Assembly (NCBI RefSeq): GCF_008704425.1
Contig: NZ_CP023696.1
Span: 5,496,501-5,560,500, forward strand
DNA length: 64,000 nucleotides
Source: Streptomyces fradiae ATCC 10745 = DSM 40063
GTDB taxonomy: Bacteria > Actinomycetota > Actinomycetes > Streptomycetales > Streptomycetaceae
Reading direction: 5' to 3'
Part shown: positions 54,577 to 62,266 of the stretch, in pieces
Numbering within the stretch: the stretch's first letter is position 1
Layout: each line of letters opens with the position of its first letter
Position numbers and translations under genes: made by a program
The notes under the pieces: generated by a model
The model's database searches: none
Told to the model about the DNA's origin: nothing
The model's input: the letters and a program-made list of their open reading frames with translations, nothing else

Positions 54577-55584
54577 TCAGCCGGTGGTCAGGAGGACCTT
54601 CCCGCTCCGGCCGGGGCGGACCGCGTGGACCAGAGCCTCCCCGAACCGCTCCAGCCCGTACGCGGCTTCGACCTCCAGACCGGGCAGGCCGCCGGTCACC
54701 TCGGCGAGCACCCGCCGGGTCAGCTCCCCGCGGGCGGCGGCGTCCAGTTCCCCCAGGGCGGCGGGCAGCCAGAAGCCCTCGACGCGCAGCCCGCGGAAGA
54801 CCAGCTCCTCCGCCGGCACGGGCACCGGCCCGCCCGCCAGCATCCCGTAGACGACGACCCGGCCCCCCGGACGCACGCTGCGCAGCACGTCGGCGCCCGG
54901 AGCCCCGGCGACCGCGTCCAGGGCGGCGTCCGCCCCGTGGCCCCCGGTCGCCTCGCGGACCATCCGGGGCAGCGCCCCCGGCGCGTCCACCACGAGGGGG
55001 ACCGCCCCCAGGGCCTCGACGGCGCTCGCGGCGGCCGCCCGGCGGACCACCGCCAGGCACCGCACCCGGCGCGCCGTCGCCATGTGGACGAGCATCCGGG
55101 CGACGGCGGACGCCCCGGCGGTGAGCAGCAGCGTCCGGCCCGGCCCGAGCGCCGGCCGGTCCAGGAGCAGCGCGGCGGTGAAGGGGTTGACGGTCAGTTG
55201 GGCCGCCGCGCGCAGCGGGACCCCACCGGTCCGGTACACGTCCCGCGCCGGTGCCGTCACGTACTCCCGCCAGGTCCCGTCGGCCGCCACCGCGACGTGC
55301 GCACCCAGGTACGCGCCGGGCACACCGGGCCCGAGCGCGTCGACGACACCGGCACCCTCGAACCCGGCGCTCGCCGCCCGGAGGGGGCCCTCGGACGTCT
55401 CCAGTTCCCGGAAGTCCCCGCGCCTGCCGTACTCCCCCCGGACGAACAGCAGGTCGGAAGGGTTCACCGGCCGGGCGAGGACCCGTACCCGCACCTCGCC
55501 CGGGGCCGGCCGCGGCTCGGGCAGGGTCACCAGCCGCAGGACCTCGGCGGGGTCGCCGTGGCGTTCGAAGACGACGGCCCGCAT
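54577..55584 (-). CDS. Zinc-independent MDR-family oxidoreductase (quinone reductase-like)
   Basis: This is a 335-residue medium-chain dehydrogenase/reductase. The N-terminal GroES-like fold (MRAVVFERHGDPAEVLRL ... RPVNPSDLLFVRGEYG) and the cofactor-domain region (LLLTAGASAVARMLVHMA, then GGRVVVYGML) match NADPH:quinone/enoyl reductases. The Cys/His ligands of zinc-type alcohol dehydrogenases are absent. The ATG lies two bases beyond the stop of the HisF-like gene, so the genes are tightly coupled. It may reduce a double bond or carbonyl in the NRPS-derived product. Confidence 0.87.
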   Translation of the reverse strand: MRAVVFERHGDPAEVLRLVTLPEPRPAPGEVRVRVLARPVNPSDLLFVRGEYGRRGDFRELETSEGPLRAASAGFEGAGVVDALGPGVPGAYLGAHVAVAADGTWREYVTAPARDVYRTGGVPLRAAAQLTVNPFTAALLLDRPALGPGRTLLLTAGASAVARMLVHMATARRVRCLAVVRRAAAASAVEALGAVPLVVDAPGALPRMVREATGGHGADAALDAVAGAPGADVLRSVRPGGRVVVYGMLAGGPVPVPAEELVFRGLRVEGFWLPAALGELDAAARGELTRRVLAEVTGGLPGLEVEAAYGLERFGEALVHAVRPGRSGKVLLTTG

Positions 55585-55586
55585 GG

Positions 55587-56387
55587 TCACCGGGCCGCCA
55601 TGGACCAGTGGCGCTCCAGGTGGCGGCCGATCTCGGCCATGCTGGTCCGCCCGCCGTGCACCATGGCGTTGACCAGGACGTACGCCGCGCTCCCGGAGTC
55701 CAGCGCCTCCCTGAGGTGTTCGGACGTCCCGGCGCCGCCCGAGGCGATGACGGGAAGTCCGGACGCCTCGGCCACCGCGCGGGTGAGCCGCAGGTCGTAG
55801 CCGGCGCCGCTGCCCTCCTGGTCCAGGCTGTTGGCGAGGAGTGCGCCCACACCGATGGAGGCGAGCTCGGCGGCCATGGCGGTGGCCGGCACGCGGGTGG
55901 GCCGCCGTCCCCCTTCGACGTGGACCCGGTCCCCGGCGTCTCCGGCCAGGCCGCTGTTGATCACCCCGAGGACGTGCTGGCCGCCCCGGCGCGCCACGAC
56001 CTCCCGGACCACCTTCGGGCACTCGACCGCGTTGGTGCTGACCGAGACCGCGTCCGCGCCCGCGTCGAGCAGCGCCTCGGCGTGGTCGGCGGTGGGCAGC
56101 ACCCCGTTGTCGACGGACACCAGGAGGGAGACGCCGAGGCCGCTGACGGCCCGCACGAGGTCCGGCAGGTACTCCGCCTCCGGCCAGGGGTCGAGGACGT
56201 CGAGGAAGATCTTGGTCGCGCCCTCGCCGGTGTAGCGCCGGGCTATCTCCGACACGGACCCGGGGTCCCGCAGTCCCGGGATGGCCGCGGGTTCCGTCGC
56301 CCTCCCTCCCGCGACGTCGATGCACGGGATGACGAGGTCGGTCACTTGGCTCTTGCGGTCGCCGAACAGGGTTCGCTGATGGATCAC
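55587..56387 (-). CDS. HisF-like TIM-barrel protein with altered active site
   Basis: This is a 266-residue homologue of imidazole glycerol phosphate synthase subunit HisF. GTG 56387 follows AAGGAGCG by about five bases. The first catalytic Asp is kept (Asp24 in LVIPCIDVAGGR), as are both phosphate-binding loops, including VIASGGAGTSEHL (213-225). By alignment to HisF (VVVAIDAKR), the second catalytic Asp is replaced by Asn144 in HVLGVINSG. No HisH glutaminase partner is present. It is therefore unlikely to be the housekeeping histidine enzyme and probably acts on another sugar-phosphate or ring-forming substrate. It is coupled to the MDR gene and lies in the NRPS-like operon. Confidence 0.85.
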   Translation of the reverse strand: MIHQRTLFGDRKSQVTDLVIPCIDVAGGRATEPAAIPGLRDPGSVSEIARRYTGEGATKIFLDVLDPWPEAEYLPDLVRAVSGLGVSLLVSVDNGVLPTADHAEALLDAGADAVSVSTNAVECPKVVREVVARRGGQHVLGVINSGLAGDAGDRVHVEGGRRPTRVPATAMAAELASIGVGALLANSLDQEGSGAGYDLRLTRAVAEASGLPVIASGGAGTSEHLREALDSGSAAYVLVNAMVHGGRTSMAEIGRHLERHWSMAAR

Positions 56388-56655
56388 GGATCGCTCCTTC
56401 GGGTCTGGGTTTCGCTGTACGGACCGCCGACCGGCCGACCGGCGGACCGCCGGGGCGCCGGGGCGCCGGACCGGGGATCGGGCCGGATACCTGACCGGGG
56501 ACCGGACGGCACACCGGGCGGGGAACCGGACCGGGAATCGGACAGCGGGAATCGGACAGCAGACAGCGGACAGCGGACGGGGAAGCGGGGCACAGGGCCC
56601 GGGCGGCGTACACGCGGAGGGGGAACCGGTGGGGTGCGCGCACGGCCCCCGGCCC
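56388..56655. repeat. Spacer with CGGACAGC-type short repeats
   Basis: This 268-bp gap has GACCGG/CGGACCG inverted repeats near the HisF start and a run of tandem GGAATCGGACAGC and GACAGCGGACAGC units at about 56530-56582. No gene is visible. Confidence 0.55.
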
Positions 56656-57375
56656 TCACTCCGCCCCGATACCGGCGGCACCCTCCAGGCTTTCGCGGGA
56701 GGGCACGTGGACCGGGGTGACGTCCAGTCCGGCGGCGCTGCGCCAGAAGAGGCCGATCCCCTGCTCCAGGAGGCGGGCCAGGAGGATCGCCTCCTGCGGG
56801 TCGTCGCCGTTGCGGACCCCGTCCTCGGCGACCTCCGCGGCCAGGTCCAGCAGTCCCGTCGACGGGTCGCCCTCGTAGTACCGGAAGAACTCGTCGGGCG
56901 CCTCCACGCCCTGCTCCCGCGCCAGCCGGACCAGCCGCGCGCAGTCGCCGAAGTAGAGCTCCACGTCGGTGTGGAGCGCCAGCGCGGTGGCGGCCTGCGA
57001 ACCGTTCGCGGCGACGTAGGCGAGCATGCCGTCGAAAGCGAACGTCTCGTACGTCCGGGGGCGGTACCACAGGTCGTCCGGGCCCATGCCGAACGCCTCG
57101 GCGCACGCGGCGAGCTTCGGCTGGGCGCCCACCACCAGCTCGGTCAGCCGACCGTAGAGACGGACCGCCGGGCGCCGCGGGAACCGGGCGGACATCAGGC
57201 CGTAGGCGCTCAACTCCACCGCGTGGCACTGCCATTCGACGGCGACGAGCCGGCGGAGGTGATCCGTTGTGAGCTTTCCGTCGCGGGCGATGTCCAGGAG
57301 CGCGTTCTCCGGGGGATTCCCGCCCCTCGCCTGCCGGAGGATCGAGACGAGATTCTCACCGCTCTCACCGTGCAT
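56656..57375 (-). CDS. TenA/heme-oxygenase-fold-like protein, unknown function
   Basis: This is a 239-residue, predicted all-helical protein. ATG 57375 follows AAAGGAAA by about seven bases. Weak resemblance to the TenA/thiaminase-II and heme-oxygenase-like superfamily comes from EWQCHAVELSAYG (47-59), YFGDCARLVRLA (141-152, with a Cys in the position style of TenA) and LLEQGIGLFWRSA (202-214, the E...FW...A ending). I cannot find the full Glu/His set expected of heme-oxygenase-like diiron oxidases, so an N-oxygenase role is not supported. It is the first gene of the NRPS-like operon and is divergent from a LuxR regulator. Confidence 0.7.
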   Translation of the reverse strand: MHGESGENLVSILRQARGGNPPENALLDIARDGKLTTDHLRRLVAVEWQCHAVELSAYGLMSARFPRRPAVRLYGRLTELVVGAQPKLAACAEAFGMGPDDLWYRPRTYETFAFDGMLAYVAANGSQAATALALHTDVELYFGDCARLVRLAREQGVEAPDEFFRYYEGDPSTGLLDLAAEVAEDGVRNGDDPQEAILLARLLEQGIGLFWRSAAGLDVTPVHVPSRESLEGAAGIGAE

Positions 57376-57773
57376 GGGAATTTCCTTTCGTCGGTCCGCC
57401 CCGGGAATCTTCGGTCCTGCGGGGCACGCTCATTCGGCTTCCCGGCCTCCATGCCTCCACGCCGTGCATCGTCTGGTCCCTTGTGGCCAACACGAAAGGA
57501 CCGGAACGGTCCGTGGGGAACGCGAGGGCGGGGAATTCCCGGCGGCTGCCGCCCGTCTCCGCGCCTCTGGCGCCCCACACCCCACGGCAGCGCCCACACG
57601 CCCCTCCGGGCACCGCGACCACCGGACGGCCGGGCCCGGCAGCGTCCCCGTGCCACGGGCCCGGCCGTTGCTTCACGGCGACGGCAGAGGGGTATCACGG
57701 CGTAGGGTGCCAGGGCGCCCCCCTCACTCCGCCGCTCGTGCGATCCCGTTCCCAAGAGAGAGCGAAATCCGCC
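57376..57773. other. Divergent control region of the NRPS-like cluster
   Basis: This 398-bp gap lies between the TenA-like (minus) and LuxR (plus) genes. It includes the inverted repeat GGACC-GGAAC-GGTCC at about 57498-57512, a possible operator. A moderately AT-rich stretch lies at 57685-57770 just before the LuxR gene. No gene is seen. Confidence 0.5.
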
Positions 57774-58289
57774 ATGCCAGATTCATACAGAGAGGCGGAC
57801 AGAAACCACGGCCACGTGTGCTCCGAATGCCTCGGGTGCGATTTACGCTCCTCCCTCCAGGAGATCATCGGAATTCTGACCAGAATGGAACAGGCGAAGC
57901 AGTGCGGGAGCGGAGCGGAAGCGCCGGCGAGGGAAGTCGCCGGGGCGGCCTCCGGGGATGAGGGGAGGCCCGGCCGAGAAGCCCTCTGGGATCGGCTCAC
58001 CGACCGGGAGAGACAGGCTGTGGAGCTGCTGCTGACCGGAGCGTCCAACCGCGTCATCGCGAGGCGCATGGACCTGTCCGAACGCACCGTCAAGAACCAT
58101 CTCCAGTCCGCTTACCGCAAGCTGCGGGTGCGCAGCCGGGCCGAGGCGATCCTGAAACTGCTGGGCCGCGCCGGCCTGCGCCGGCCCGCCGCGCCCCCGC
58201 GCCCCCGAGGGGACACCCGGGGCACCCTCCCGCCCCCGCGCCCCGGCGGGGACCCCTCGGGCTCGGCCTCGCCGCCGCCCGCTGACTGA
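57774..58289 (+). CDS. Stand-alone LuxR-type regulator with N-terminal Cys cluster
   Basis: This is a 171-residue protein. The LuxR-type helix-turn-helix spans about 75-135 (LTDRERQAVELLLTGAS ... LSERTVKNHLQSAYRKLRV). There is no receiver or ATPase domain. The short N-terminal region carries CSECLGC (Cys16, 19 and 22), a C-x2-C-x2-C cluster that could bind zinc or an iron–sulfur cluster, followed by a helix. The C-terminal 30 residues are Pro/Gly-rich. ATG 57774 lacks a strong ribosome site (GAGAGAG lies rather far upstream). Being divergent from the NRPS-like operon, it is its most likely local regulator. Confidence 0.83.
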   Translation: MPDSYREADRNHGHVCSECLGCDLRSSLQEIIGILTRMEQAKQCGSGAEAPAREVAGAASGDEGRPGREALWDRLTDRERQAVELLLTGASNRVIARRMDLSERTVKNHLQSAYRKLRVRSRAEAILKLLGRAGLRRPAAPPRPRGDTRGTLPPPRPGGDPSGSASPPPAD

Positions 58290-58382
58290 CGGGCCGTCAT
58301 CTCACGGACCGACGCCCCGGTACCGCGAGCGGGCGGCGGAGGGGCCGGGGGAGAGGGAGGGGCCGGGGACGCGGCGGACGGG

Positions 58383-58494
58383 GAGACTGCGGGACCGGGG
58401 GAGACGGCGCGGCGGACCGGAGAGACGGCGGGACCGGGGGAGACGGCGCGGCGGACCGGAGAGACGGCGGGACCGGGGGAGACGGCGCGGCGGG
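58383..58494. repeat. 39-bp tandem repeat, three copies
   Basis: Copies run 58383-58421, 58422-58460 and 58461-58494 (last one partial). Copy 1 differs from copy 2 at one base (GAGACTGCGG versus GAGACGGCGG). Each contains two GAGACGGCG sub-units, pointing to an older internal duplication. It starts 94 bp after the LuxR stop codon. Confidence 0.85.
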
Positions 58495-58567
58495 GAAAGG
58501 CCCGGGTGCGGGGACCGCTGCGTCGCGACGGCACGCGGCTCCCACCGCACAGCGGGCGGGCGTCCGG

Positions 58568-58604
58568 CGTTAAGTACGTATCCGTGATCCGCCGCACCCG
58601 TATA
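58568..58604 (-). promoter_or_regulatory. Bipartite 37-bp element, copy B
   Basis: On the minus strand this reads TATACGGGTGCGG, six bases, ACGGATACG, five bases, AACG, with the same spacing as copy A at 43516-43552. It lies 279-315 bp beyond the LuxR stop, oriented towards the 39-bp repeats. No gene start follows within 250 bp downstream on that strand. Confidence 0.5.
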
Positions 58605-59247
58605 GGTCCGGCGCCGCCCCGTGGACCAGGATGCTCCGGGCGGCAGCGCGGGACTCCCGCGGTGCCGCGACGGGCCTCTCGCACCCCCGGCGGCCCACGC
58701 GCGCGGCGGGCGCGGCGGGCGCGGCCGTGACCCCTTCGGCCCGCCCTCCGCGGGCGCCCCGCCCGAACGGCGGGCCGCCGGAGCGGCCCGGCCGGTGTGC
58801 CCGGACCGACCCCCCACATGCCGCTCCGCGCGGCAGGCGGTCCGGGCGCGCACCCGGCCCCGCTGCGAGGCGCGCGCCCCAACCGGCCCGGCCCCCGCGC
58901 GGCACGTGCCGCCCCCTGCCAGGCCCCCGCACGCGCCCAGGTGCCACGCCCGCCCGGCCCCGTGGACGGCGTGCTGTCCGGCCCCGCCCCGCACGGTCAG
59001 GGACGCCCGGGTCCGACGTCGTGCACGACCGGGCGGCGACCGCGATCCGGCGCCGCGCACGGCGAGGCGCGTGGCAGGTCCGGCGCCGTGCATGATGAGG
59101 CGCGCGGGCGGCGCGGCCGGCGTCCCCGGTGCGTCCCCGCGCCAGTCCGTGCGCGTACCGCATCGCGTCGGTCGTGCACGTCATCGCACGTCATCGCACG
59201 CCGGGGCGCGATCCGCGCCGGCAAGGGGAAAGGCAGGAAGACGGCAC

Positions 59248-59727
59248 ATGGCCCACTCGCCGCTGTCGCTCGACGACCTCGACCGCAAGATCCTGTCCGC
59301 GCTCGTCGACAACGCCCGGCGCAGCTTCGTGGAGATCGGCCAGGAGATCGGGCTGTCCCCGGCGGCGGTCAAGCGGCGGGTCGACCGGATGCGAGACGCC
59401 GAGGTGATCACCGGGTTCACGGCGGTCGTCCGCCCCAGCGCCCTGGGCTGGCGCACCGAGGCGTACGTGGAGGTCTTCTGCGAGTCGGCCGCCCCGCCCC
59501 GCCGTATCGCGGAGGTGGCACGGGCGTACCCGGAGATCGTTGCCGCCATGACGGTGACCGGTGGCGCCGACGCCCTGCTGCACATCCGCGCCGCCGACAT
59601 CGAGCACTTCGAGGAGGTGCTGGAGCGCATCCGCGCGGAGTCGTTCGTACGGCGCACCAACAGCGTCATCGTCCTGACGCACCTGCTCCCCGGCTCCCCG
59701 GACGCCGGGGCGTCCGCCTCCCCCTGA
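59248..59727 (+). CDS. Lrp/AsnC-family transcriptional regulator
   Basis: This is a 159-residue regulator. The N-terminal AsnC helix-turn-helix (LSLDDLDRKILSALVDNARRS ... GLSPAAVKRRVDRM) is followed by an RAM ligand-binding domain (about 65-150). ATG 59248 follows AGGAAG by eight bases. It precedes the dimethylargininase–ornithine aminotransferase operon, the usual arrangement in Streptomyces, and most likely senses an amino acid such as arginine or ornithine and controls that operon through the inverted repeat at 59964. Confidence 0.92.
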   Translation: MAHSPLSLDDLDRKILSALVDNARRSFVEIGQEIGLSPAAVKRRVDRMRDAEVITGFTAVVRPSALGWRTEAYVEVFCESAAPPRRIAEVARAYPEIVAAMTVTGGADALLHIRAADIEHFEEVLERIRAESFVRRTNSVIVLTHLLPGSPDAGASASP

Positions 59728-59963
59728 GCCGGGCAGGGCACGCCGACCACCCGCCGCCCACGACCTGCCGCACGTTCACGCGACGGGCCCGCGCCTCGCG
59801 CGGCACACCGGCCCGCGCACCCGCCTCCGCAGGGGGCCCGCAAGCCCCCCTGCCGACCCCTGCCGACCCGCCGGGCACCCGCCGGCCCCGCGGTCACCCG
59901 AACGGGTGTATCGAGCCCGCCCGCACCGCCCGTGTGAAAAGAAACGCCGCCACCTGCCCATCA

Positions 59964-59982
59964 CGCGCAAAACTCCTGCGCG
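59964..59982 (+). promoter_or_regulatory. Inverted repeat, candidate Lrp/AsnC operator
   Basis: CGCGCA (59964-59969) and TGCGCG (59977-59982) flank an AT-richer seven-base centre (AAACTCC), a shape typical of Lrp-family sites. It lies 20 bases before the candidate -35 box. Confidence 0.45.
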
Positions 59983-60001
59983 CACACGCAGTGCGCGGGC
60001 G

Positions 60002-60031
60002 TTGTGGGAGGTCAGCGGCGCTTTCTACGCT
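60002..60031 (+). promoter_or_regulatory. Candidate promoter of the DDAH–rocD operon
   Basis: TTGTGG (60002-60007) and TACGCT (60026-60031) are separated by 18 bases, matching the vegetative Streptomyces consensus reasonably. The start codon lies 38 bases downstream. Confidence 0.5.
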
Positions 60032-60069
60032 GGGCGGCGAACACCCCCGCCCCGCGAAAGGAACCCCGC

Positions 60070-60885
60070 GTGCCCTCCTCGCCGGCTGCCCGACCCCGCC
60101 GCTACCTGATGTGCGAACCGCGCCACTTCGACGTCCGGTACGCCATCAACCCCTGGATGCGCGCCGACGCCCCGGTCGACCGGGAGCGGGCCCTCGCCCA
60201 GTGGCAGGCCCTCGTCGACACCTACCGGTCGCTCGGCCACACCGTCGAGACGCTCGACCCCGTGCCGGGCCTGCCCGACATGGTGTTCGCCGCCAACGGC
60301 GCCGTCGTGGTGGGCGGCCGGGTGTTCGGCTCCCGCTTCCACGCGCCCGAGCGGCGGCCGGAGTCCACCGCGCACCATGCCTGGTTCAAGGAGGCCGGCT
60401 TCGACGTGCGGGAGCCCGAGTCCGTGTGCGAGGGCGAGGGCGACCTGGTGCCGGTGGGGCGGGTGATGCTCGCGGGCACCGGTTTCCGCACCAGCGAGGC
60501 CGCCCACCGGGAGGCCCAGGAGTACCTGGGCATCGCCACCGTCACCCTGCGCCTGGTGGACCCGTACTTCTACCACCTCGACACGGCGCTGTTCGCCCTC
60601 GACGACGAGAACGTCGCCTACTACCCGGAGGCCTTCTCGCCCGGCAGCCGCGAGGTGCTGCGCCGGCTCTACCCGGACGCGGTCCTCGCCGACCGGGAGG
60701 ACGCCCTCGCCTTCGGGCTCAACTCCGTCTCCGACGGCCGCCACGTGGTCGTCTCGCCCACCGCCACGGGGCTCATCGCCAAGCTCGCCGCACGCGGGTA
60801 CGAGCCCGTCCCCGTCGACCTCTCCGAGTTCCACAAGTCCGGTGGCAGCGCCAAGTGCTGCACCCAGGAGGTACGTACCGCATGA
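60070..60885 (+). CDS. Dimethylarginine dimethylaminohydrolase-family amidinohydrolase
   Basis: This is a 271-residue member of the guanidino-modifying enzyme superfamily, which hydrolyses methylated arginine or arginine to citrulline. Recognisable elements are MCEPRHFDVRYAINPWM near the start, the DMVFAANGAVV loop, GEGDLVP, the catalytic His in YFYHLDTAL (about 175) and the nucleophilic Cys near the C-terminus (GGSAKCCTQEV). GTG 60070 follows AAAGGA by seven bases; ATG 60109 is a less likely start. Its stop overlaps the ornithine aminotransferase start (ATGA), forming an operon for arginine-related catabolism. Confidence 0.9.
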   Translation: MPSSPAARPRRYLMCEPRHFDVRYAINPWMRADAPVDRERALAQWQALVDTYRSLGHTVETLDPVPGLPDMVFAANGAVVVGGRVFGSRFHAPERRPESTAHHAWFKEAGFDVREPESVCEGEGDLVPVGRVMLAGTGFRTSEAAHREAQEYLGIATVTLRLVDPYFYHLDTALFALDDENVAYYPEAFSPGSREVLRRLYPDAVLADREDALAFGLNSVSDGRHVVVSPTATGLIAKLAARGYEPVPVDLSEFHKSGGSAKCCTQEVRTA

Positions 60886-62132
60886 CCGTGACCGCTGCCC
60901 AGCCCTCCCAGCCCGCCCAGCCGTCCGGCGGGCGCTCCTCCGCCGAGCTGATCGCGGTGGAGGAGGCGAAGCTCGCGCACAACTACCACCCGCTGCCCGT
61001 CGTGGTGGCCCGTGCGCAGGGGGCGCACGTCGAGGACGTCGAGGGCCGCCGCTACCTCGACCTGCTCGCCGGGTACTCGGCCCTGAACTTCGGCCACGGC
61101 AACCCGGTGCTGCTGGAGGCCGCCCACCGCCAGCTCGACCGGGTCACGCTGACCTCGCGCGCCTTCCACAACGACCGCCTCGCCGGGTTCGCCGAGTCCC
61201 TCGCCGACCTCACGGGCCTCGACACGACGCTGCCGATGAACACCGGCGCCGAGGCCGTCGAGAGCGCCGTCAAGATCGCCCGCAAGTGGGCGTACGAGGT
61301 GAAGGGCGTGGCGCCCGGCCAGGCGGAGATCATCGTGGCCGCCGGGAACTTCCACGGCCGGACCACCACCATCGTCAGCTTCTCCGACGACCCGACGGCC
61401 CGCACCGGCTTCGGCCCGTTCACCCCCGGCTTCACCACCGTCCCCTACAACGACCTCGCGGCGATCGAGGCGGCGATCGGCGAGAACACGGCCGCCGTCC
61501 TCATCGAGCCCATCCAGGGCGAGGCGGGCGTACTGATCCCCGACGACGGCTACCTGGCGGGCGTACGGGAGCTCACCCGGCGCACCGGGACGCTGTTCAT
61601 CGCCGACGAGATCCAGTCCGGGCTCGGCCGTACCGGCACGACCCTGGCCGTGCAGCACGAGTCGGTCCTGCCGGACCTGCTCCTGCTCGGCAAGGCCCTC
61701 GGCGGCGGCATCGTCCCGGTGTCCGCGGTGGTGGGCCGCGCGGACGTCATGGGCGTGCTGCGGCCGGGCGAGCACGGCTCCACCTTCGGCGGCAACCCGC
61801 TCGCCGCCGCCGTCGGCTCCGCCGTGGTCGGGCTGCTGGAGACGGGCGAGTACCAGCAGCGCGCCAAGGAGCTCGGCGAGGTCCTGGACGCCCGGCTCGC
61901 CGCCCTCGTCGGACGGGGCGTGGTCGCGTACCGGGCCCGCGGCCTGTGGGCGGGCGTCGACATCGACCCGGCCTTCGGGACGGGGCGCGAGATCAGCGAG
62001 CGGATGATGGCCGCCGGGGTCCTGGTGAAGGACACCCACGGCTCGACGATCCGCGTCGCACCGCCGCTGTGCATCGAGGAGGAGGACCTGCTGCACGCCC
62101 TCGGCGTCCTGGAGGGCGTCCTGGCCGGCTGA
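60882..62132 (+). CDS. rocD: Ornithine aminotransferase
   Basis: This is a 416-residue class-III PLP aminotransferase. It converts ornithine and 2-oxoglutarate to glutamate-5-semialdehyde and glutamate. Key residues are Asp242 (FIADEIQSGLGR) contacting the PLP ring nitrogen and the Schiff-base Lys271 (LLLLGKALGGG). NTGAEAVESAVK (120-131) holds the phosphate and GNFHGRT matches ornithine aminotransferases. The ATG overlaps the previous stop, and GGAGG lies ten bases upstream. Together with the amidinohydrolase it feeds arginine carbon into glutamate and proline. Confidence 0.95.
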   Translation: MTVTAAQPSQPAQPSGGRSSAELIAVEEAKLAHNYHPLPVVVARAQGAHVEDVEGRRYLDLLAGYSALNFGHGNPVLLEAAHRQLDRVTLTSRAFHNDRLAGFAESLADLTGLDTTLPMNTGAEAVESAVKIARKWAYEVKGVAPGQAEIIVAAGNFHGRTTTIVSFSDDPTARTGFGPFTPGFTTVPYNDLAAIEAAIGENTAAVLIEPIQGEAGVLIPDDGYLAGVRELTRRTGTLFIADEIQSGLGRTGTTLAVQHESVLPDLLLLGKALGGGIVPVSAVVGRADVMGVLRPGEHGSTFGGNPLAAAVGSAVVGLLETGEYQQRAKELGEVLDARLAALVGRGVVAYRARGLWAGVDIDPAFGTGREISERMMAAGVLVKDTHGSTIRVAPPLCIEEEDLLHALGVLEGVLAG

Positions 62133-62179
62133 CCCGCCCCACCCGCCCCGGCGGGTCCTCAGGACCCACCCGCCGAGCC

Positions 62180-62228
62180 CCCCGCCGCGCCTTCCCCACC
62201 CGGACCCCGGTCCGGAGGCGCGGCGGGG
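62180..62228 (+). terminator. Terminator hairpin downstream of rocD
   Basis: CCCCGCCGCGCCT (62180-62192) pairs perfectly with AGGCGCGGCGGGG (62216-62228). Inside the loop CCGGACC/GGTCCGG can form a second stem. It starts 48 bases after the rocD stop. Confidence 0.75.
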
Positions 62229-62266
62229 CCTCGTCGTTCCCCCAACCCCCTTGGTAGGGTGCGCCG

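Larger units (their letters stand above)
58290..59247. other. Large gene-free region (958 bp)
   Basis: No frame is convincing. It holds three tandem 39-bp repeats (58383-58494), the inverted copy of the bipartite element (58568-58604), and then 600 bp of C-rich sequence with GCAC/GTGC and CGCGGC-type short repeats up to the Lrp gene. The final segment at 59160-59247 (repeated CGTCATCGCACGTCATCGCACG) may hold the Lrp promoter. Confidence 0.6.
59728..60069. other. Regulatory gap upstream of the arginine-degradation operon
   Basis: This 342-bp gap carries a C-rich first half without features. Its second half has lower GC, an inverted repeat (59964-59982) and a candidate promoter (60002-60031) placed appropriately for the operon starting at 60070. 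Confidence 0.55.

Noticed and set aside
55587..56387. Housekeeping hisF of histidine biosynthesis
   Set aside because: No other his genes are nearby, the usual second catalytic Asp appears replaced, and the gene is coupled to a natural-product operon.
56656..57375. Heme-oxygenase-like diiron N-oxygenase (PvfB/MgoB-type) next to an A-T-R NRPS
   Set aside because: The Glu/His pattern for the diiron site could not be found; only TenA-like features are visible. Kept as a fold-level resemblance.
58302..59184. Arg/Gly/Pro-rich frames on both strands between the LuxR and Lrp genes
   Set aside because: No ribosome site or domain. The frames depend on tandem repeats and third-position bias is not that of a real gene, so I call the region non-coding.
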